Positions 11,350-23,300 of a DNA stretch of 64,000 bases are shown one piece after another. Both the position numbers and the translations under genes were made by a program. How positions within the stretch are numbered: position 1 is the stretch's first letter; each line of letters starts with the position of its first letter. Location: positions 76,688,121-76,752,120 of the forward strand of contig CM040421.1 of assembly GCA_022702705.1 (NCBI GenBank), read 5' to 3'. This DNA is from Papilionanthe hookeriana x Papilionanthe teres. Taxonomy: Eukaryota; Streptophyta; Magnoliopsida; Asparagales; Orchidaceae. Below the pieces are notes generated by a model. That model worked only from the letters and a program-made list of their open reading frames with translations. It was not told the DNA's origin and did no database searches.

Positions 11350-14300
11350 GTGAGCACTGATGGGTTTGTTCTCAATTTGTTGCAGGTTCTGTTGAGATGG
11401 GTTGTTCTCAATTTGTTGCAGGTTTTGTGGAGATTTTGTTATACTTTCTGTATGTATGTGAGTATAGCTTGTCTCAAGGAGCTGTTTTGATTGTGCTTAT
11501 GTGGTCTCTATCATATTTATGCTGGTTGATGGAATGTTACCTGAGCTTGATTATCAGGCTAATATGGCTGATGGGTACTGTGCTTTATGATTTCCGAAAT
11601 CACTTTTCCTTTTTTAGGATTTTTGCTTTCCGCTTCGTTTGAACTGTTACTTTTAACTCAACTTTCCTTGGGTAAGCGTGACTACTTTTTTGTCTTAGAA
11701 TCTTAGGAGCAGTGTTTGATTGAGCAATTATAAATTTATTATTATTTTTTTTATAAGGGCTTTGGTTGCAAGATTATGCCAAGATATAATCAGGATTTAC
11801 GGTACATCTTACGAATTGTTGAGCTGAGCTGCATAAATCCAATTATTTTCTTAAATTCCTCGTTTCTCCTTTTTTAGGTTAAATCCTGGATTTAGTGAAC
11901 CCTGATGAAAAATTAAGATTTAAATGATTTACATCATTTTTCGTCATTGTGCCTCTTCTTCTCTGTCATTGAAAATCTACGTTTTAAAAATATTTATCAA
12001 ACTTTTTGCTAGAATTAACTAGCTATTATGCCAAACAATTTTCAGGATTTCACACTTTAAAGATTTACTATAAATTTTGGGTTACATGATTTTCTAAATT
12101 CTACTTAACTTAAATCCTACTTTGCAGTCAAATAACACGTGAGTTTCTGAGTTTGTAGTGCATTTTAAAATTTTCAGGGAATCAAGGATTGAATGCTACA
12201 AGAAGTTTTGATTCAAAAAGAGAAGTAGTGAATGATTTTAAAAAGGAACCCGTGAATGCTTTGCAAAAGGGACAATTGGATAGTTCAAAGTTGGAGGCAT
12301 TGAATCAAAACAAGTGTTCTGGAAGTGACTTTTCTGCAAGGACCTTCACCTTCCGGGAACTTGCAGCTGCTACGAAAAACTTTAGACAGGAATGCTTTCT
12401 AGGAGAAGGGGGATTTGGCAGTGTGCATAAGGGACGTCTGGAAACAGGAGAAGTATGCTTGTTATTTTTGTTTAGAATTACTTAAAATCGAACTTTAATT
12501 TATGCAGTGCCAAAAGCACACCAACCTTAGAAATTCTTAATCCACTAGTCTAGAGTTTGAAGCCATCCTTTGGGTTCTACTGTCTAAGAATTTGTTGATT
12601 TATTTGTTAAACTGATAAGGATTTCTGCTTGCAACCCTAGATTGTGGCTGTGAAGCTGTTGGATCGAAATGGACTTCAAGGGAATAAAGAATTTCTGGTG
12701 GAGGTTCTCATGCTCAGTTTATTGCATCATCCAAATCTTGTCAACATGATTGGCTACTGTGCTGATGGAGATCAAAGGCTTTTGGTGTATGAGTACCTGC
12801 CACTGGGGTCACTGGAGAATCACCTACACGGTAGGCATTTGATTTTTTCAGTTTATATTTCATATAATTCATTTATCATGCAGCAATGTCAGGGTTAATT
12901 TTGCAAAATAAGTGCAACACTTCATGTGGAGATTAAAGTTTGGTTTCAAAGAATTTATTAAATGATGCTTTTTTAGTTTGTAAGATGTTCCTCAATTCTT
13001 TTTACTGGAGTAGTCTGACTAGGGGAACCTGAATCATAGGATATAGGTGTCAATGTGTACTGAAGAACTGGATATTTTTAATGTCCATAACAATACATAA
13101 GGATCTTATTATCCTCTACAACTTGAAGTGATTTCCATACGAGTTGGTATTTTTGACAAGAATTAGCACAAGCATTGTTTTGTTGATTCATCATCTCTTT
13201 TTCTATTGATTATTTTTATTTTATGCTTATTTCATGAAAAAGAAAGAATCACATAAAAAATTCTTTTGTTGTCTTTGTGAAGGAAAAGGGATTTATTTGG
13301 CGGAATATGAAAGCAAAAAATTTTTTTTTTCATGAGATTGGTTGAATTATGTGTTATATTTATTTATTTTGCTATTAGAACCCAAAAATTTGGCTCACTT
13401 TCAAAACTTCAAATGATCTAAATATAAGTTCAATGAAATATGTTTTTGATACCGGAGTTAACCCAATCCATAATAAAAATAGAAATATTATTGCTGAATT
13501 CAAATTAGTTTACAACAATGACTTTTTAGAACATTGAAATAAATGAATAACAACATAAAAGACACACAAGGGCGACAAAGAAGGGACGAGTGACATGTTC
13601 ATAAATGTGCTTGTTTTTTGTCTTTAGTGTGCTTTTTTATTTGTTTTATTATATTTTTGGAAGTTATTTTGGTAGGTGTAAGTAGCAAGTTAGAAATCAA
13701 AACGAGAAAAAAAAGGAGCAGAGTGGCTCCTAGGCATCCGAACCAGTCCCTTGGAGTGTACAAACAGAGAGCTTGGAAGCCCGACGATGGATTTGGAGCA
13801 CCGAGGCACTGGACCTGGAGCGCTTCCTTGCAGTGCTTAGGTGCTCGAATTGAGGAAGGTTTTCCGAGAGCTTGGAATCCCAGCGCTAGATTCGTGGCAT
13901 TGAGACACCATAAGTGCAACACATAGACGTCGTGATATTAGCGCCTAGGCACCGTAGAAGAACGACTAATAGCGGCTCGACGCCGCCTATGGGCGCCATG
14001 CCATTAGTACCCGAAAATGGGCGAGTTATGACGGTTCAAAACTTGAGTTCGGGGAGAGATTTATAAAATGCTTGATCACGAATTAAGGAGATTTTTTTCA
14101 CCATTTTTCTTTTGTCAATTCTAGAGGGATAAATCTGGAGAGACCCCACAACTTACACAGAGATTAGGAGAGAGGATAAGAGAGTGTTTGTGAGGATCGA
14201 AAGAGTTTACTGTTTGCTATTAGAGACATCTTTATCCTTCACTATTGTGAAGGAGATAAGTACAATTAAGTTATATTTTCTTCAGGATTTTTTTGTAAAG

Positions 14301-17300
14301 AGTTGGTTTTTGATGTTTATTCATAATATTAAGTTTGTGTCGATGAAAGTTGCCATAAATAGTTAGTATTTTATTTGATTCTCTCTTAATTATGATGGTG
14401 ATTGGATAGGATTAAGAGTTTGAAATTGCTTGAATTGATTTGATTTTGAGTGTGTTGAGTTAATTTGTGAACTTGATTTACCTTCTGTCTGGCTAATGGA
14501 TTGTTAAAACGTTTCATGAATACTGAGATCCGAAAGAATCCAGTATGGAACGAAAAAGTTATTCACTTAAGCAATCTTTTTGGGGATATTTTATTGTGGG
14601 CAGATCAAGAGTTTAGAGAACTAAACTTGAGACTGCTATTTCTTAGTCCACCAGAAGGGGAGAAGGAAGAAGTTTTCTTCTGATTAATACTATTATTTAA
14701 TTTACTCCTTAGCTCTATCCATCACTTGTTTAATTAATGAGGGAAATCTTTAACACTTGAATTTTTTGCTAGAATCTTTTTGCTTGCTGGGGTAAAATCA
14801 CTTTTTAAAATAGGATAGATAAAAAATTGAATTAGAAAATTAACATTTCAGGCATAGGCTGAAAATAATAGACTAAAACTTTTCCTTCATTGTGGCAGAT
14901 ATTTTCTTTTGTTTAAGCAATCTTTTGGGGGATATTTTTTTTGGGCAAACCAAGAGTTTAGGGAACTAAGCTTGAGACTGCTAATCTTTCTTAGTCCACC
15001 AGAAGGGGAGAGAGAAGAATTTTTATTCTGATTAACACTATTTTTGAATCTATTCCTTTGATCTATCCATCACTTGAGAAATTAAAGAGGGAAACCTTTA
15101 ATGTTAGAATTTTCTACAAGAATCTTTTTGCTTGCTAGGATAGAATTGCTTTTTAAATTTAGGATAGGTAAACAATTGAATTAGCAAATTATACTTTTCA
15201 AACATAGGCTAAAAATAGTAGGCTTGATCTTTTTCTTCATTGAGTTTTCTTCGTTCTCTGTGAGATCAACAACCGGACTTAAACCAGTTAATATTGATTC
15301 GCCACATATATTTGCGTGAGCAGCCCGTGTTTTGTAACAGGGAGCGGCTTGAGCTGTTAGACACAATTGAAAAATTTTATAGCTTTTGTACAGTTTATAG
15401 AAAAACCGCCTGAATTAGAGATGGAAATCCTTCCTAAATATCAGAAATATGCTTTCTTAGGGGAGTCATTCACTTTGTCTGTATCATATCTTTAGAATTT
15501 AGTAGTTTACAAGAAGAGAAATTGATGAGAGTTTTGTGGAGTTTTAAGAAAGCTTTTGGATGGACTTTAACAGACATTAAGGGAATCAGTCCTTTAATAT
15601 GCATGCATAAGATCCTTATGGAAGAAAATCATAAATCTCGGGCGGACCCTCAAAGAAGACTCAACCATGTTATGAAAGTTGTTAAGAAAGAGATAGTGAA
15701 GTGGTTAGATGTAGACATATCTATCCCATCTCAGATACTGCATGTGTTAGTTCTATTCATTATGTTCATAATAAGGGGAGAGTGATTGTTGTAGTGAATG
15801 AACAAAACAAATTAATACCCACTAGACATGTTACCGGGTGGAGAATTTGTATTTAATATAGAAAATTAAACTCAACCACTAGGAATGACCATTTCCCCTT
15901 ATCCTTTCTTGACCAGATGTTGGATAGGCTAACTAGCCGCCAATTTTTCTATTTTTTAGACGGATATTCAGGGTATCATTAGATTCCCATAGCTTCGGAG
16001 GATCGAGATAAGACCACATTCACGAGCTCTTATGGGACTTTTACTTTTAGGTGGATGCTTTTCAGGCAATGCAATGTGTCTTCCTTAGTGTTGCATGATG
16101 CCCATTTTCTGCTACATGATTTAAAAAGGGTTTGAAGTGTTCATGGATGATTTCTCTAATTTTAGTTCGTTCGATTCTGGCCTAGATCGTCTTGCCAAGA
16201 TTTTTGAAAAGATGTGAGGAGACCAACCTAATTTTGAATTGAAAAAAGTGACAATTTATGGTTTCCAATGGGATTGTTTTTGGACAATTTCTGAGAGGGG
16301 TATAGAGGTAGATCCAGCCAAGATACAAGTTATTGAGAAATTACCCTCACCCACTTCTGTGAGGGGAGTGAGGAGTTTTTTGGGGCATGTTGGTTTCTAT
16401 TGGCAGTATATTAAAGATTTTTCTAAAATTACTAAACCCCTATGTCATTTATTGGAAAAAGATGTCTCATTTGTTTTTGACCAGGATTGCCAAACTGCAT
16501 TCAACACTTTAAAATAAAAATTAGTCACTGCACTTATTATTGTTTCACCTGTTTGAGAGCCATTTTGAATTAATGTGCGATGCTAGGGAGTATTATAGGG
16601 GCGGTGTTAAGCCGAAGGAGAGATAATTCATTTGGATCTATACAATATGCTAGTAAGACCTTAATAGGCTCAAATTAATTACAAAACCACTAAAAAGGAA
16701 ATTCTGGCCATATTATATGTTTTTGACGAATTTAGGTCCTATTTGATTGAAATAAATTCACTGTTTTTGCCGACATTCAACAATTCAATATTTGATTTCT
16801 AAAAAGATGCCAAATCACGACTGATCAGTGAGTCCCATTACTGTAAAAGATTTGATATCGAATTGGTAGATAGGAAGAGTTCAATAAATCAAATAGTAGA
16901 CCGCTTATCCATGCTTACAACAACAACAACAAAGCCTTAATCCCACTAAGTGGGGTCGGCTACATGAATCCTTTTTCTCCATTGCGTCCAATTTAGTGTC
17001 AAATTTTCGTTTAATTCTAATAAATTAAGATCATTTTTTATGCAACAAGCCCAAGTTTTCCTAGGTCTACCTTTGCCTTTCTTAACATAAGTTGTATTTA
17101 AAACATCTACTTTCCTAATCGGATCATCAGGTGGTCGACGTCTAATGTGACCAAACCATCTAAGGCGACTCTCTCTAATTTTATCCGTCACTGGTGCAAC
17201 ACCAACCCTATTACGGATATATTCATTTCACATTTTGTCTCTAAGAGTAAAGCCACTCATCCACCTAATCATTCTCATCTCGGCAACACTTAACATTATG

Positions 17301-20300
17301 CTTCTCTTTTAAAGGCCAACATTCCGTACCACAGAGCATTGAAGGTCTCACCACCATCTTATAAAATTTTCCTTTCAGTCTTAGCGGTACTTTTGCTATC
17401 ACACAATAGGCCGGACGCATTCCTCCACTTCGACCAACCAACCCGAATTCTACTTATTAACATCCCATCTATATCACCATCGCTTTGAACAATGGACCCG
17501 AGATATCTAAATCGTTTACATCTTTTAATAATTTGATCACCCAAAGTTACACTTCTGTCATTAGACCTACTATTACTAAAATTACATTCCATGTATTCAG
17601 TTTTAGTTCTACTCAAACGAAGACCTTTAGACTCCAATGTAGACCTCCATAATTCAAGTTTTTCCTAGACTTTTTCTCTTGTCTTATCTACAAGGAGAAT
17701 ATCATCAACAAAAAGCATACACCAAGGTACATCCTCTTGTAAATGCCTAGTAAGACCATCCATACATAAAGCAAAAAGATATGGGCTTAAAGCCGATCCT
17801 TGATGTAAACCAACATAAATAGTAAAATATTTGGTCAATCCTCCTTCAGTTCTAACACATGTAACGACTTCAGCATACATATCTTTAATGACTTGAATAT
17901 AAATCATATCAACACCTTTCTTCTCGAGGACTCTCCAAAGAACATCTCTAGGAACCTTATCGTAAGCTTTTTCTAAATCGATAAAAATCAAATGTAGATC
18001 CTCCTTATTATCTCGTACTTCTCCATCAAACCTCTCAATAAATGTATAGCTTTCATGGTAGACACGCTAGGCATAAATCCAAATTGATTATGAGAAACCT
18101 TCGTAATACGTCTTAACCTATGTTCGATTACCCTCTCCCATAATTTTAAAGAATGACACATCGATTTAATTCCTACATAATTTGCACTCTTGTGCATCTC
18201 CTTTATTCTTAAAAATGGGGACCAAAATGCTCTTTCTTCACTCCTCGGGCATCTTTTTAGTTTTTAAAATAATATTAAAAAGTTTAGTAAGCTGAAAACC
18301 CCCAAATCACCTAAACATTTCCACACTTCGATTGGGATATCATCGAGTCCTACGGACTTTACCCCTTGGTTTTCTTTAAAGCCTCATCAACTTCTTTTTA
18401 CTTAATGCGACGGTAAAAATAAAAATTTTTATTATTATTAACGATATTAAGATCACTAAGGTCGATTATCTTTCAATGATCTTCGTTAAAAAGTTTATCA
18501 AAATAACTCACCCACTTATGTTGAATATCTTTTTCTATGAAAAACAACTTTTTGATTATCATCTTTAATACGACTTTACTTCGAGTTAAATCTTTACTTT
18601 TCTTTTCTCTTTGTTTGGCTATTTAATACGTATATTTTTCACAGTCCTTAGTATCTAACATGTTATAAAGATCATTAAAAGCGAAATTTTTAGCGTCACA
18701 GATTATTATTTTAAACTCACTGACGAGTTGTTTTATATTTTTCCAGTTCTCTACGCTTTTACATTTAAACGAGTTTTATAACATAACTTCTTATATTTTA
18801 TCTTTTCGTACATTATTATTCCATCACCAATTATTTTTATTTATAGAAGCTTTTCTTTTGGTCTCCAAGTACATCTTTAGTAATTTGTTTAATAGTATTA
18901 GTTAATTTTTCCCACATAAGCGTTCGCGTTTTCATGGACATCCCAAATATTTAAATCTTGAATTTTACTCATAAAAATAATTTTATTTGTGTCTTTTAGG
19001 TGCCCCCATCTTATTCTACGATGTTGAATCCTAGTATTCTTTATTTTACAAATCTTCATCTTAAAATCTAGAACTAATAATCCATGTTGGGTACTTAATT
19101 CCTCACTAGGATCGACCTTACAATCCTTACAATTTCGACGATCTCTTATTCTCATAAGAAAATAATCAATTTGTGTTTTATTAGATCCATTCTTATAAGT
19201 AATAAGATGTTCATCTATTTTCTTGAATAAAGTATTAGTAATAATCATATCATACTGTTAAAGAAAATCTAAAATGTTCCTACGCTTCTTCGTTAATCGC
19301 TCCATAACTATGCATACCTATGAATATTTACGAAATCTTCTACTGATTCTACTAAACGTATCATTTAAATCTCCTCCGATAAAAATTTTTTATTGATAGG
19401 TATCGAGTGTATTAAGTCTTCAAATCGTTCAGAATTTATCTTTAGAAGCTATATCTAAGCCAACTTGAGGAAGCATAAACACTTATAATATTAAAAATCT
19501 TAGTATCGATAATAATCTTAAGTCTTATAATTACTATCTCAAGCTACTATTAATTTTAACGATATTATCTTTCAAACTCTTATCTATAATTACACATACT
19601 GCAATTTCTAGTACGACTTACTGTAGAATACTGTAGTTTAAAGCACCAAGTTATCAATCTCCTTAGCTTTCTCTCAACCCATTTAGTTTCTTGGATACAT
19701 AAGATATTTATCTTTCTATGCATCATAATATCGACCAATTCCATTAATTTACCGTTGAGAGTACCTATATTCCGAGATCACTATCCTAATACTATTATCG
19801 TGGACTAACTTCTTTACCCGCATCCGTCCGTAATGTGAGAACCGCTAACTTACTTGACACTACTGCCAGGCGCCGGTGTAGCGGCCGCTTGCACACTTTT
19901 CATCGTATTCGAGTCATACTGTGCGCGTCGCCAGAGGACGCCCTAACACTTACACGATGATCGAAAAGGATTCATGTCATGATTTTTTTTCGACAAGTTT
20001 TACGCTGGCTGTCGACTACCTAACGCAACCCTCCACTTTTCACATCTGGGCTTGGGACCGGCAACGGCAGTGTTAAAAATATATATCTTTTGCTTATCCA
20101 TGCTTGATCAGGGAAATTTTTTTGACTTTGATAATGAAATTAATGAAGCTTTTTCTGATGAGCAACTTCTCACTGTTTCTGATTTGAGTGTCCCGTGAAC
20201 TTTATAATTAAATATATTTTACCATTTGAATTGTCATATCACCTGAGGGAGAAGTTTATTCATAATATCAGATAATACTTTTGGGATGACTCTTATCTAT

Positions 20301-23300
20301 ATAGGAAATGTAAAGATCAGGTGATTAAGAGATGTTTACTCATAGAAGAGACCCAAGATGTGATTAGGAAATGCCATGACTCAGAATTTTGGGGCATTTT
20401 AGGGTTTAATGAACATCTAAGATTTTGCAATCAAGATTTTACTGGCATACTACTATTTATAAATGTAAATGATTATATTAAGAGTTGCGACAGATGCCAA
20501 AAAGTATGAAATAAATCTAAGAAAGATTAAATACCTTTGAACTATACTTTGGAAATTGAAAATTTTGATTTATGAGGTTTAGATGGGTCCTTTTGTACCT
20601 TCGTTAGGAAATCTTTATATGGTAGTTGTAGATTATGTTTCAAATTTGATAAGGGTAGTTGTTCACTCTAATTACGGGGCTTAGATCGGATCTATTTTTT
20701 TGAAATTTTGCAGATGTAGAACGCCTAGGATAATAATAAGTGATTGGGGGAGTAACTTAAGAAATAAAATGATTGAGACATTGATTGGAAAGAATGAGAT
20801 TAATCATAAAATATCTTCAACTTATCACCCTGAATGTAGCGGTTTAGCGGAGGTATTTTATGGAGAGATAAAGAGAATCGTAGAAAAGATTGCCAACCCA
20901 AATATGAAAGATTGAGCTTTAAGACTAGATGATGCTTTATAGGCTTATAGAACTGCTTACAAAACACCGATAACAATGTTTTCATATGCGCTTGAATTTT
21001 GTAAAGATTGTCATTTGCCCATTAAATTGGAGCATAGACATTTTGGGCAGTTAACGAGTTTAATTATAATATTAAAGATGTTGCTGAGAAACGATTACTA
21101 CAACTGAATGAACTTTATGAGATTAGAGAGGAATCTTATGAAAATGCCAATATATATAAGGAAAAAATGAAGAAATGAAATGATCAAAAGATTATGTATA
21201 AAAATTTTGAGCTTGAACAGGAGGGTTTATTATATAATACAAGATTGAAATTATTCCCAAGAAAATTTATATTTCAGTGGTTAGGACCATTTACTATAAT
21301 AAATGTTTTCTCTTTTGTTGCTACAAATATTACTAATCAAAAGAGTGAAAGGGTTTTTAAAGTTTAAAGACGAAAGCTTAAATTTTATCTATGGGAATAT
21401 AGAAGTGGACTTAGGGAGGTTTTGACTTTGGGTCAACTCATTTGAAGGATCTGACACTGTCAGGCTGAGGATACTAAACTAAATGCTTTTTGGGAGGCAA
21501 CCTAAGTGTATCTGTGCATTGATTTAATATTTTGTTTTAATATTTTGGATTTACATTTCACTATGTTTGTTTGAATTGTTTTTGTTTGACTTTTATGTGG
21601 CTTTATGCTTTAAAATTCTCCCCTCAATTTTTACGCTTCTAGAGCCCCAACGCCAATTATTGGCGCTTAAGCTCTACCTTCAGTGCTACGGCGCTGTGTG
21701 CGAGTTGTTATGGCGCCAGTGGGCTTCTATTTTGCAGAGTGTGGCGGTTAGGCACTGCAGTCGAGTGCCTAGGCATCCAGATCTGTTTAAGTTGTGAATA
21801 GTAGGGGACATTTTTATCACGATCTCTTCTTTCCCGTCTTCCTCCGCCGACAACCTTAGAGTTTCTTCTAGACACTATTTTTTATAGAGATCTTGTGGAG
21901 AAACACTTAGATCTTGAGATCATTTGGTAAGTTATGCTAACTTAAGCTTGGATTTTGATTTTTATGGTGTAGCTCTTGCAGTATGAGTTCTTAGGTTTCC
22001 TTTTTTGATTTTGTTTCAGATTCTCAAGCTTCTTTTGGATTTGTGGGAAATTTTTTGGTGATATTGTTTCGTTCTTAGCCGCATTTCCATTTTCTTTTTC
22101 TTAGTTGATTCCTATGGCACCAAGAACAAAGAAAGGTTGTTCTAGTGCTAGTTTCTCATTTGATTCCAAGAAGTTTGTTAGTGCTCAAATAGAAGAGTGC
22201 TACAACGATTTTCTCATGTCTAGGAAGTTCATTTCAGAGTGAGATTTTCTTCAACCCAGGGAAGGGTAGCAGTAGTAATTGACCGTAGGAATTGGAAAAT
22301 TTTTTGCTATAGGAGTGGTGTGGCAGTGATTCCCGTAGTTCGGGAATTCTGCAAATTTGAAAGAGAGCTCTTTTGAAGTGTGTTTGGGGGAAGTATGTGA
22401 GCTAGTCGATGCAGAGTGTTAATCAACTCTTGAGTTTGGAGGATCACCCAAATGATTTTTATTCTAATTTCAAACTTGATAATTCACTTAGAATAGATTG
22501 TAAGCTATTTGACTGATGGGAGGGTATCTGGAAGGTTAGAGAGGAGAGAGACAAACTTCCCTGCTGCGTTTATGAATGCTAAGTCAAAAGCTTTACATTA
22601 TTTTTTATCAACTAAGCTCCTCCCCTCTACTAATCTTAGTGAAGTTACTTGAGATAGAGCCGTCCTTCATTTTTGTATTCAAAAGGTGCATACTATTGAT
22701 ATAGGGGAGATCTTTTCATATTTAATTTTGAAAAAAAAAATTGGTTAATTTGTAAGTTAAATGCAGCTAGATGTGTACTTTTTTGAAAATTTAGCCTCCA
22801 TCTAATTTGAATTCTATGTTAATTATTTATAAATTATAAGTCTTTAAAAAAGGGGAATGTTGGAGTATTTTAGTTTAAGGGGATTGTAGTAAAATTCAAA
22901 ATCATTAAAAGCCTAATCTAGATATAGTAATCCTCTAGGATGTGAATAAAAAAAGAGATTATCTAAAAAGAAATGAGAGAAAAAGCCTTCTCGTGACAGA
23001 AGTGACAAAAGTGTATCCTTCTCCTGGATAAGACGAGGGAAAAAGCCCAAGAAAAACTTGAATTATGGAGGTCTACACTGGAGTCTAAAGGGCTTCATTT
23101 GAGTAGAACTAAAACTGCATACATGGAACGTTATTTTAGTAGTAGTAGCTCTAGTGACAGAAGTGTAACTTTGGGTGATCAAATTATTAAAAGGTGTGAG
23201 CGATTTAATTATCTCGGGTCTGTTATTCAAAGAAATGGTGATATAGATGGGGATGTTAATAATAAAATTAAAGTTGGTTGGCTGAAGTGGAGGAATGCTT

